This document shows positions 27,124 to 38,342 of a DNA stretch of 64,000 nt, one piece after another (position 1 is the stretch's first letter; every line of letters starts with the position of its first letter). Below the pieces are notes generated by a model that ran no database searches, had not been told where the DNA came from, and saw nothing but the letters and a program-made list of their open reading frames with translations. Source of the stretch: Chamaea fasciata (taxonomy: Eukaryota > Chordata > Aves > Passeriformes > Sylviidae); contig JARCOQ010000002.1 in NCBI GenBank assembly GCA_029207755.1, positions 6,944,001 to 7,008,000 of the forward strand. The letters are read 5' to 3'. A program made the position numbers and the translations under genes.

Positions 27124-28710
27124 CCCCTATCTAAAGGCTGCATGGACACAGCTGTGGCCTAGGCTCTGCTTAAGGTCAATGAGCCTAACTTCCTAGTCCA
27201 CAGTGTAGGCAAGTCAAGACAATACTGAGTCACTTATATAGGGCCTGATCCTATTCCTTCCATAGTGAGAGCTCTGGAGAAGACTGAACTCAGTATGAAA
27301 GTCACTATAAATATGAATAATGTGAGACTGAGGAATGCCAGGGGACTGTAAACCCTTCACAAAAATGAAGGATCCTCTTCTCTACAACTGCATTATGTGT
27401 CTTGGATACCGAACCTGAAGAAGAAGGAAAGAGGATTAGTACTTTTACATTTTTTAGAACATTTCAAAACCTGCGTTTTATTTAAAAAAGTGAAGCAAAG
27501 GATGCTGAGAAAGGAAGGATAGGAAGGGAAGTTTTACCACAGATTAAAGGAAAAGAAAATGTAGGTGCTCCCTGAAGCGAAAGCAGATGGGGTGAAGAAT
27601 GCCACCAGCTTCCTATGCTCATTTTAAAGGTCACTTTGAAAAGGTAGGAGTCAGGTGTGGAGGACTGTCTCCCTGCCAAGACATACCATCAAGAAATCTT
27701 AGGAGACAGCAAGGAAAGCTGATTGATGACAGGGTTTGGAGACTTTTTTTGCACTATTTTTGTTTTTGTAATATTTTCCCCTGGATTTAACCACTGCTTT
27801 GTCAGAATAAATCTTCTTTTGAAGTTTCAGCTTTATTCAGAGGTGACAAATCTACAATGTTCTTCTCTCTTGGGGGTAAAACCCCACTGATGTTTTGCAG
27901 AAAACCCTTGTGGGAACAAAGCTTATGGAGGAAGCTTCCCTCAAAACGATGGAAGTTTGGGGACCCATGGGATCCATTGCTAGGACCCAGGATCAATTCT
28001 CCCCAGGCACACACAACCCAGTACATTCCTTGTAAAAGATAGGAAAGAGGAGGCAGCTTCCACTGAATACTCCCAAATTGCTACAGCTGATCAGTGCAAA
28101 TTTCCTTTGGTGGAAAGATATGACAAGTGACAAGAGGGAGTGGAATGTTGCTTTGTTATTCTGATCTTTCACTGACAAACGCAGATCAGCAGCGTGCGTG
28201 AAAGGAACCTCAGAGTCTGTGAAACAGGAGAGAGCTCAAGATATGATGTACAGACCTTTTTCGTGCTTCATGGGGCTGCTGGGATATGAAAATGCCATTT
28301 TGGAGAAAGCTAATTGCCTGTTCAGCAACTAAAAGCAAGATACCTTTGTTCAGTGAGTTACAATTCCCTGAAGTACACTGCAGTAGCAAAGCAGTAATTA
28401 CAATGCAGCATGTCTTAAAAGAGCACCATTACACATTTCATGAAGAAAAGGGTAACTTAAGCATTGCTGCTCCCTAGTTAAAGAAAAAGATTTAAAACAT
28501 CTTGAGCATGATCTTGTATGTTTTATGAATATAAATTTGTCTTCATACCTATTTCTAATGTGAAGACTGTCCTTGAAGCTTACTTAACCTTTTTAGACTG
28601 CTACCAGGCCAGGTTACAAGATATTTTGTGCTGCTGGAAACAGTCCAATGATATAAAACACATTTTTAATTTTCTTCCTTTACCACACCCCACACCCCCC
28701 TTTTTATGTT
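27124..28710. other. Non-coding stretch, no recognised gene
   Basis: No exon, element or RNA gene recognised. Open frames are short and unlike known proteins. Confidence 0.55.
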
Positions 28711-28726
28711 GGTGGTGTGTGTGTGT

Positions 28727-28781
<55 letters not shown>

Positions 28782-28798
28782 TTTGTTTGTTTTTTTTT
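28711..28798. repeat. (TG)n followed by a 52-base poly(T) and GTTT units
   Basis: A short TG repeat (28711-28728) leads into T52 (28729-28780), then GTTTGTTTG and T9 before CGG. On the minus strand it reads as a long A tract. No retroposed gene body is recognisable on either side. It creates spurious F- and K-rich reading frames. Confidence 0.97.
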
Positions 28799-29161
28799 CG
28801 GTCTCCAGCAAAAAGATATTGTCTCACCCAAATGGAATGACTTGTGGCCAAGGCAGCCAGTATAAATTAAAATGGGGACTTTGGCTGAAGAAGCACAACG
28901 AATGTTCAGAAAAGGATGGTGAAAAAGAGAAGTGTGAGCAGACAAAGGAAACCAGGCAAAAAGTATGAAAGACTGTGGATTTAATACGCTTTTGATATCC
29001 GAAACAGAGTGAGCATGGTTGCAGAATTCTGGAAATCATAAACACCTCAGAGAGTTAAGACTACCTCATAAATGGGAATAGGTAATTTCTTGGGGATTAT
29101 TTACAAATCAGACTTTAATTAAAATGTTGGTAGAAGAACATATGTTTTAATAAATAGTTCA

Positions 29162-29239
29162 TTACTAAATGTTAAATAATCACTTATTGATAACTACAAG
29201 CATGCTATAGTTATTTATTAACCACTATTTATTTAGTAA
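29162..29239. repeat. Imperfect AT-rich palindrome (about 78 nt)
   Basis: Outer arms TTACTAAAT and ATTTAGTAA and inner arms ATAACTA and TAGTTAT are exact inverted repeats around a centre at about 29202. The middle portions pair partly. It could form a long hairpin. It may be a decayed MITE or simply AT-rich coincidence. Confidence 0.6.
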
Positions 29240-32200
29240 CCTTTGACAAATGGAACACTTTCTATGCAGAATGAAATTGCCAAAAGAAGCAGGAAAGAAA
29301 CAAGATATGAATTAGGATTTTGACAGAAATATGTAAGGAAAGTAACTTGCACACCAATTACTTTGTGTTGCATTGCAGGTTCCACACTCTCCCCTAACAA
29401 CTATGTAATTTTCTCATGTCTCCATGGCACATATTTTGTGATTTTTCATTAAAAAAGCCAACACACACCCAATAATCTTTTGCCATATAATACATTATTA
29501 GAAGAATCATAAGGAGAGAGGATAAAGGAGCAAGTTTAATAAATGCTGCAAAGCATACTACTGCTCCTGAATGTTTGTGTTGGATTTCATATGATGTATG
29601 AGAAGCCGACATGTCCTGTGGGGGCTAGTTTACATTTTTTTTAATGAAAGGTTACAGTACTCTGGACCTATAGTTTATTTAGTTTTGCACTAGAGATGTA
29701 AATATTTATTAAGGCTTTGACTCATTACATTTTGTGCAAACCTTGCACTCCAAATCCATGTGATTCACAGTATACTGAAAATAGAAATAATACCCCTAAA
29801 TCACACCTGTCTGTGAAGGGAAAATCTGCCAGTTCTTTCACTCCCAACTCATCACCTTGCGACAGGCAAGGAAAAAAAAAAACCCAGAAAGAAAACTATC
29901 TGCTCCTTAGAAATGAATTCACTGGAAAAATGTTCCTTTGTTAAGTAGTGCTTGGCTGGGATGGCTGGGAAAATGCAGAGCTCAAAAATATCAACATGGT
30001 CTCAGTTCTCAAGTCATCTAGCCCTTTATTGTGAAAAAATACCTCTATCTTTCCCTTTGTTTAACTATTTTTTTATTTATTTGTTTGGGAGTTTGGGAGG
30101 CTTGTTTGTCTTGAGAGAGATGAGTTCAAATTCTTTTATGTTAGGGAGATGTAAATCTTGGCCTTATACCTTTTTCTGCATCCACCTTTTAAACAAGTGT
30201 GTCTTCCACCTTATTTTGTGATGAGCTTGACACTGTCATAGTCTAAAAATACTTTGATGAGTCTCTCTCTAAATAAAAAATTACAGCCTTTGTGGAGTTC
30301 AAGTGGTCTCAAGGTTATACAGTGCTAATCAGTTTTGTGGTTCTTAATTCTATTTTCAAATTTGGCCATAGTAGTCTTTCAATTCACTTTTGTGGAACTT
30401 GATTGATTTTGTTATTAATATTACAAGTCACGGGATCAGATAGCAGTATGTTGAACAGATATGCACCAACACCAGTCTGCTGAAACATATATTGATTTGT
30501 ATCAGTATTTTTAGTCTAGGAAAGTGTTTAAATTTTGGGATTAAAATTATTCTTTGTGTATTTAACAAAGATGACGGTATTACAAATATTTATGTGACTG
30601 CAACATGTAAAAATAAGTATTTATGTATCTTTCTGTTAAATTACATCTACTTATAGATCTTCACTGTTACCTCATGCCTCCAGATAATACTGTAAAGCTT
30701 CTTTTCCCGAGTACAAGAAAATCCATCTTGAAACTTTAATTAAAGAATAATCTATCAATGACAAATTACCAGAGGATGGATATGTCACTCACAGTGTTGG
30801 CACGTCGTTTCAAAGAACACAACTGAAATCACAGGAGAATAACAGATCTGCGTATTTGTTTGCACTTAACAGACAAGGGGAACATAACTGATATAAAGCA
30901 ATTTCTGGAGAGTTTCTATATTAAGAGATTAGTCTGAAATTCCTTCCCTCTGAAACAAAAAGCAGACCTAGAGAAAATCTGCACCTTCTGTGAAGTCTGT
31001 AAAACCTCCACTAAAACAAGTAATCATTTGATATGCTTAAAAGTACTAGTTTGGTTTTTGTAAATTGTGCTCATGAAGCTTCCACACTGGATGAAACCCT
31101 GAGTAGCTTTTTATTTGACTTCCTAGAAACACTTCTCGTAACCCTATTTCAACTTACCTTTTAAAATAGTGTGAGAAGAGACAGCTATGGGGATGTGAGA
31201 AGTAAGAGCTTTTTTCCCTCCAGTTTTGTAATTCAAATAAATTAATCTTTACATCTCCTCCCTGGTCAGCTGCATGTGCATTCCTCTGCATAGAGCCATT
31301 TACAAAATAGGGGTTCTGTGTAGAATTCCTATGTAAATGAGAGCAAAAGCTCTTTAAAAAAAAACTTAAGTGATTACAATTATTCAATTTCCCATGAAAC
31401 TGGGAGTTTTTTTCTCCATGAGTTGTTATTATTATAAGGCCTGGAACAAGTCAGATTTCAAATGAGAAGTATATGACCTCAGTGTGAATAACCCTAATTT
31501 TAGCTTCTCCTGCTTGAGAGAATACACCAGCATAGTAAAAATCACAGTGAACAATGATTACCAGTTTTTGATTCCTTGTCCACAGAGTATAGTTTTACCT
31601 TTATCTCATCAGGACAATCTTGTAAATCAAGTGGAACAATACTTCCATCAGAATCGTATGGGAATTTCACGTAACCGAAAAGTAACTTGCTGGCAACACA
31701 TGAACTTATTATCTGGGGCTTTCTGCAGTTCCCTGATCACCTCATGCACACATATTCCTTGGCTATAATTCTAGATATTTTCTGGTCACCATTACTTGTT
31801 TTTAACTTTGTGTTGAGTTGATTGGTTTCTCATTTGGATTGTCAGATACCAAACTTTTTGCTTATTTTTGACCCCTAAAACATATCTAACCTGCTCTACC
31901 TTTGCAAGGATGTTAACTCTAAAATAAAAGCATAGAAATTCACATCTAAAGGTCAGAGCTACAATTCTATATTTAGATTCAGTTGGACTAAATTTCTTTC
32001 AGAAACTACTTTGAAGTCTCAACCCAAAGGAATCCATTTAGTCTCTATCATGTCCTTTGGCAGTTGCATCGTGTTTCTCCCAAAATCTATTCATTTTTTC
32101 TAAATGAAGAGGATATTGGAATAAAAAACTGAAAGATGATAAATCTGATGGATTTAGCTTTCTTAATTAACAGCAGTGTTGATCAGGTTGTTGATTAGAC

Positions 32201-33950
32201 TATTATTGACCAGAACCTCCCAGTCAAAGCATTGATGGTCCAGCCACTGCTTACACAACTTTCCATCATTTTGGCCTCAAGTCACATCCTTATGGGTTTT
32301 TTTTTGTGGTATCAAAAGCATCACGAAAGTGCAACACTGGAGGTTGTCGGAGTTGATTGTATTCTGATGATTGCCTCCCTTGTTAGGTATTTTATCACAC
32401 ATTTTGGTATTTCCTGTACTGCTTTAACTGAATGGTACATAACTTTGTGATGTTCTTCAAATAGGAATTCTGCTTCTTTCAGCAGAGGAAACCGTAGACA
32501 TTGTTTAGGAATTATCAGTCCTTCAAACCTCTGCTCTTCTAATGGTGGCCTCTTCCCTGCAGTTTTGAAGATCCTTTCCAATCTGTGGGTTTCAATGCAG
32601 AGGATGTTTAACAATTACCATGTTTCAGACAACTGAGAGGACAGCTTGACTTCCTAAATCTTCGGTGACTGGAAATTGAATGGCTCATTTGCAGGTATTT
32701 GCATCTTTTGTCTTGTTGATTCTTCTTAATTTCTTGATTACAGATTTCACTGTCGGAAGATAAATATATGTCTTTCCAAACAAGAACCCATGTTTGGAGA
32801 AAATATACAAACCTGAGCAATTCTAAATGGACTTTTTATGCCTGAATAAACTGTAATTTACTAAATCCTCTTGAACAATTTTTTTCAGGGTGACAGTTAC
32901 TTTTTATTTAAATTATTTTAACAGTAGTATCTTTATGTTACACATGGCACTATAAAAGATCTTCAATAACAATCCCAAAGTGTTTAATTAATTAATTAAT
33001 TATATGGGAAAGAGCTTCCTAATGAAGACATTATTCCATTGCATGATGAGCATAACAGACCTCAATTCTAGAAGGATGGGCAACTATTAACGGCAAGCTT
33101 TGCTATGATCATTTGCTTTCTTTCTTAGGAATTTTACTTTTTACTATAAATAATAGTGTCAACGCATATATTGAGAAGGATAAAATTAGACTTTTACACG
33201 AAAATAAAAAAACTCAAAGCAACGTTATAGTATTTAGTATAAATGTTAAGTAGGATTTGAACTGATAATATTTTGTTTCCAAGACTAAAATACCTTAATA
33301 GGATGTAATTGCTTCTATTAAGAATATAGAAGAACTCTGTATGTGTAAATCAATACAAAACAAATAAGAAATACTGGTGGTCCTTCACTATGCAAAAAAG
33401 GCATCAATTTTCAGCTAAAAGCATTCTCACAGCTTATGATGAGTGACAGTACATAATATTATTTTTTCTTGGAATCAAGATCAGAGGTGCAGGCTCAAGA
33501 GTTTTCATAGATTTTTTGTTATGTGGTGAACTATTTTTAAGTTCACCTGTGCATTCAGAGATGCTTGCCTTCATTAAAAATGCAGGGGTGATAAGGAAAG
33601 GGATAGAAGTCATGGAAATACCATGTTGGGTTTAGCAGCACACACTGTCCACCATGAACATGTAGCACACAGAGTCTCACCTGAATACATTCTGTTACCT
33701 CTCTCTGCAGGACAGCTGACTCAGGCCCTAGGGCTGGCCAGCTTTCTTTTGGGAAATGTCTACCTTGAAGCTGGCACAGTGGTGAGATTATCTTATCTAT
33801 TTCTCTCTGTGAAGCCCAAATTGCTTGAAAACTGAGGGGTTGTCCCTTCTTTGGGGTCAATTTTTTCTCTAGATGGATGAACTGTTCTCTTTTTCTGGGA
33901 ACTATTTCCAAAGAGAGTCACTTCAAACAGGTTACGGGAAAACATTCCCT

Positions 33951-34034
33951 CTCAAGTCTGCCTGATTCATTCAGGTGAACAACTCTGTGTTTGCCTGTTC
34001 AAGTGAACAGTTTTGTAGGGTCTCAAGTCTGTCC
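33951..34034. repeat. Diverged local duplication
   Basis: CTCAAGTCTG-CC and TTCAGGTGAACA-CTTCTG-like blocks recur as TTCAAGTGAACAGTTTTG and TCTCAAGTCTGTCC within 84 bp. This indicates an old small tandem duplication with indels. Confidence 0.6.
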
Positions 34035-35110
34035 TTCTAAACAATCTTTATCCTGGAGAAATGTGAGCCACTCTTTACTCATATGTCCAGTTCCCTTCTG
34101 TTGTTTAGGGTTTTTTTTTTTCTGTATTAAGGGGACGGGATCAGCATAGAATATGTATCTGGATTGTTTTAATCTGAGCAGAAGGTTCTTTGGATGCTAC
34201 CTGGCTGTCTTCCTGTATTGCTCTTCAACAATTCATTTTTCCACCTAGGATGGTCAGTTACCAATACCATACAATATTGATGGCATGATCATAAAATGTT
34301 CAGAAGGTTTACTTTTCCCTCCAGCTTCCCTGAGGACTTAAGAAGTTTTGGAAATTCAAGCTCTAGATTGCCTAAACTGAGCAGATAAAATTAATGCACA
34401 GGGGAGCTTTGTTTGTTTGGGTTTTATGTTGGGGTTTTTGCCACAAGGAGTTTGCCCAAAGTTATGAAGAGGAATGAGTCAGTCGGTATTCAAAGATTGT
34501 CTTAAGAAATATTGTCAGAGTTTGAGATCCTGACATCTGGTCATCATTAAGCATTGCTGTTAACACATGATATTTTACTTAGACTGAACCAGGAGGCAGA
34601 CAGTAATTTATATCCTGCAGCCAGTGGGAAAAGGTCTGGTAAAATGTATAAGTGATCATGAATAGAAGCCTCTAGCAGGTTCAGCTGAGGGGTAAGGTAC
34701 GTGAGGAGACAGATTTTAAAAAGGAAATCACACTTTGGTGATTTTCCTGGCTTAGAATAAGGAGGCTCCACCTTAGCTCATCAGATGAGAAGTGGTGTAA
34801 AAGTACCTTTCCCACGGAATGTTGGGCTGTATGCAAAGAAATTTTGCAATAGAAATGCTGAACTTCTTTGGAGTTTTCTGGTTTGTTTGTTTGTTTGGGG
34901 TTTTTTTTTTGTCTATTTTTATAAATTTTTTGGGGGGGAAAAAACTTCCAGCGCTATTTCGTTTGATTTCAGTTGGCATTGTGAGATGTTAGATTAATGG
35001 CTGTCAGGCAGTCAGTCAAATATCCCAAAAGTTTTCCTGCATACTTCCTTAATTTTGCCAAAGATTAAAATATCATCACTGCCACTAGGGACATTGGGCA
35101 TGCTCTAAAT

Positions 35111-35140
35111 TATTCTGTGGATCATTATTCTGTGGATCAT
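35111..35140. repeat. Perfect 15-bp tandem duplication
   Basis: TATTCTGTGGATCAT occurs twice head to tail with no mismatch, suggesting a recent slippage or repair event. Confidence 0.95.
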
Positions 35141-35515
35141 ACTTTAAAAAGTTTCAGCAGCTACATATATTTCAAACATTCATTTCTTGTACTCAGTATC
35201 TCAAAACTTTGTGAATTTTTTCCTGAACTCAGGTTAATAACTGATCAAAGAGCACTAATTTAGCAGACCTCCACTTCAGAAATCCTATTTTAAACTTTAA
35301 TTCCTTGTATCCATACCTTTATAGTTTTTCATACCTTTACAGCCTTCAAGAGCTTTCTAAATCTGTAGAAAGTTCAGGAAAGTCTCTGATACTGAAGCAG
35401 ACTTGGGAAGAAGGATTAAACAGTGAGACTTATAAAATGATCTTGTGGGATCAAAGGAGAGGTGGATGACATTGAAACTGCAAATGCTTCAAATTTCTGA
35501 AAAGTTTTTAAAGGA

Positions 35516-35837
35516 GAAGGGAAGGGAAGGGAAGGGAAGGGAAGGGAAGGGAAGGGAAGGGAAGGGAAGGGAAGGGAAGGGAAGGGAAGGGAAGGGAAGG
35601 GAAGGGAAGGGAAGGGAAGGGAAGGGAAGGGAAGGGAAGGGAAGGGAAGGGAAGGGAAGGGAAGGGAAGGGAAGGGAAGGGAAGGGAAGGGAAGGGAAGG
35701 GAAGGGAAGGGAAGGGAAGGGAAGGGAAGGGAAGGGAAGGGAAGGGAAGGGAAGGGAAGGGAAGGGAAGGGAAGGGAAGGGAAGGGAAGGGAAGGGAAGG
35801 GAAGGGAAGGGAAGGGAAGGGAAGGGAAGGGAAGGGA
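35516..35837. repeat. (AAGGG)n pentanucleotide array, about 64 copies
   Basis: Three hundred and twenty-two bases of GAAGG (AAGGG class) without a single interruption, flanked by GGAGAAGG on the left and GATCCC on the right. The plus strand is all purine and carries a GGG every five bases, so it can form G-quadruplex or triplex structures. Because five is not a multiple of three and no stop can arise, every frame is open. This yields fake proteins (EGKGR repeats on plus, SLPFP repeats on minus). The purity implies recent expansion and probable length polymorphism. The true length may differ from the assembled one. Confidence 0.99.
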
Positions 35838-37635
35838 TCCCACTATCATCTTTCAGTAGAAGACAGACATGGAAGTATAAAAAGTTGGATAAAATCTTGC
35901 TGAGGTTGTGCACATATGGACTGTCCTCCAGCTGTGATACACATATGAAGCAACTCTCTTTCCAGTGGTCATCTCTGGGTGCACAGACACAGCTGATGCA
36001 GACCACTACAACTGTTGAATAAGCTGCAGAATAAACTCAAGAAAAAAATAAGATCTTTCTGGACCGCTAAAGAACCCCAAAAATACCCAACCTAACAATG
36101 ACAAACAAACAATCTCTGGTGAGATTTCTGCATTGAAGAAAGACTGGGATTTCCTGTGTTTTTGTAAAATATTCCTGATTATTGCAATTATTGTTACCTT
36201 CTAACAGGAACAGAAACAACTAGAAGAGCGCCAAACATTGACAAACAGCTCATATGTAAAGAACTAAGGGATATTCATATTGCAGACCTTTTTATTTCTG
36301 TGGTACTGGGCAATTTTATTTTCATTTTGAGTTTTTAGCTCATTCAGTGTCATAAATTAGCACATTGTCCTTTGAAGAAACCAATACACTTCATGACAAA
36401 GATGTCATTAACCTGACCACCTTAATAGTTGAAATTTTACTTGGAGCATAAGTGCCGCTTCTGAAACTGAAATAATCATTGTGAGCTATTCAAAATAAAA
36501 GAAACTCTGATAAAAAAATTATGGTGGAATTGTGGATTTTTAAACTTCTGTTTTCACTTTGAAACAGTTTTTTTCTAATCTATATTCAAACTCACTACAT
36601 GACTGTCAGAGCTCTTCATGTGTCTTCATCCTGTATTTCCATTCCTCATCCAAGCATGAATATTTACAAGGTTAATCTTCAGTACAAAGAACATGCAAAA
36701 ATTTTCTTTTCAAGTATCAAGGAAATGTAGATAAGCTATGGTACTCCAGCAAAAACTATTAACTTTCAGCATCCTTAACACTGATTAGCTCTAAGGTAAT
36801 TGAGATCAGTTAATGTCTCACTGGGACAAGAACCTTATTTTTTTTTTTTTCAAAGTCTATCATCAAAACTTCTGTCTGCAGTAAGAACTACAGGAACTGA
36901 ATGGGATTCCATCTCACCTTCTGCAGGCTGCTCAACATATTCCTTATAATTTTAAATTAAAACCTCTCTGGGACAGTCTCATTAAAACAGAGCATTTCAT
37001 TGGCTGCATAAGGGAGTAACAAAGCTGTTACCCCTTCCTGGTCAATTTTATCGATTGCAAATCTGACATTTTCAAATGTATTTCTCCATTTACTCCAATT
37101 ATACTAAGCAGATTGTTAAGAAGATTGTCTTGGACTTCAGAAGACATGCAATGAGCCAGCTCACTTGTACTTGTGTCAAAGTTAATTAATTTTTCTAAAT
37201 CTAAAATGACCAGGGATGCATTCTGCTTTCTGTTTTGAATTAAAATCACTTTTTCACTGCTGTGTTATTCTGAGTTTGTATTGATTTTAGGTTCAAAGAG
37301 CATTAACTTCAGTTCTAAATTTTCTTTTAACCTGTATAGAACATGGAGGCATCAGAAGCTTTGCTTAGAAATTTCCCCAAGGGGCTCATCCAAAGCTTAA
37401 CAAAACATTTTCAGTAACTTAATTTCACTTGATGGCTTTGAAGAACTTTCTCTTTTATCCATCAGGGTCAATTTTTTTGGGGAATGCTTTTATTCAAATG
37501 CAAAACATCACAAACTAAGAATTGTCTTCTTTTAGCTGAAATTATTTGAATATTTGCAAATGCCCCAAAGCAAAAACAACAACAAAACCCTAAAGTAGGT
37601 ATTTTAGAGTATTTTCATTTAAAATAAAATAAATC
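35838..37635. other. Non-coding AT-rich stretch, no recognised gene
   Basis: Nothing beyond short homopolymers (for example T13 near 36838) was found. Open frames are short and unrecognised. Confidence 0.6.
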
Positions 37636-38342
37636 TGTGGTAGGTTAGCCTTGGCTGACAGCCAAAGTCCCACCCAGCTACTCAGTAACCCATCTCACTC
37701 AGTGGGATGAAGGGAGGAAAATAGGAAAAGCAAGAATAAGACAGTTCATGTGTTCAGATAAGGACAGGGACATCACTTGCCTTGAGAGACAAAAACCATG
37801 GAATTTATTGTCAATTGAAATAAGTATTTAATTGTCCATGCAGGTACTAGTAAACAAAAATAATATATAAACAAACTTGAAAACAACATTTCCCCTCCTT
37901 TTTCCAGGGTCAGCCTCACATGTTCTCCCCAGACTTCACCACCTGAGAAGTGCAGGCAGACCGGGGGGTCACAGTCCAAAACCAGCTGCCTCTCTCTGAA
38001 CTTTTCTCCTTCTCACATCTTTCCCCTGCTCCAGTGTGGGCTCTCCAGGGTGGCAGCTTCCTTGGGAATGGCCATCTGCATGGGCTGAAGTGGGTGCCTT
38101 GTCTGTGGCCAGGTAGAACCTTCTCCTCCTCTTCTTCCTCCTCCTGCTGCTCTTCTGACCTCACCTCTTCTGTTTCTGACTCTTTTTGTTCTCTGTCTCC
38201 ATTTGGCACTTTCAGCCACTTCTCCCATATGTGGCTGTCACACTGGGTCAGTTGGAGTTGTCTGGAATCAGCTGTGTTGGGCATGGAGCAGCTCCAGCCA
38301 GTCCTCACAGAGACCCACTCCTTGATGCCTTCACTCGGTACA
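37636..38342 (-). mobile_element. ERVL-like solo LTR, minus strand, diverged
   Basis: The plus strand starts TGTGGTAGGTTAGCCTTGGC and contains CAGATAAGGACAGGGACATCA. Both strongly recall the reverse complement of a common avian ERVL LTR whose 3' end reads ...GGTCAACCCACCACA. On the minus strand an AATAAA (complement of TTTATT, 37804-37809) precedes about 170 bp of U5-like sequence, consistent with minus orientation. The other end reads CGGTACA on the plus strand, giving TG...CA ends over about 707 bp. Flanks AAATC and AATTC differ by one base and may be a decayed five-base target duplication. A 167-codon plus-strand frame across it is fortuitous. Confidence 0.75.

Larger units (their letters stand above)
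28799..35515. other. Long non-coding AT-rich stretch, no recognised gene
   Basis: No gene is recognised. Contents are an imperfect AT-rich palindrome (29162-29239), a TTAA/TAAT tract (32984-33001), a local duplication (33951-34034), T-rich tracts near 34115 and 34885-34937, and a perfect 15-bp tandem duplication (35111-35140). A GC-richer patch at 33600-33910 contains a 118-codon minus-strand frame with no known resemblance. Confidence 0.55.

Noticed and set aside
32321..32614. 97-codon minus-strand frame considered as a transposase remnant
   Set aside because: No conserved transposase motif or terminal inverted repeats found.
33555..33911. 118-codon minus-strand open frame with a decent donor (ATTCAG/GTGAGA)
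   Set aside because: No matching acceptor with a pyrimidine tract and no recognisable protein. Possibly a decayed LTR but unsupported.
35416..36006. Long open frames with SLPFP (minus) or EGKGR (plus) repeats, up to 196 codons
   Set aside because: They are produced by the AAGGG array, which cannot form a stop in any frame. No splice or start evidence.
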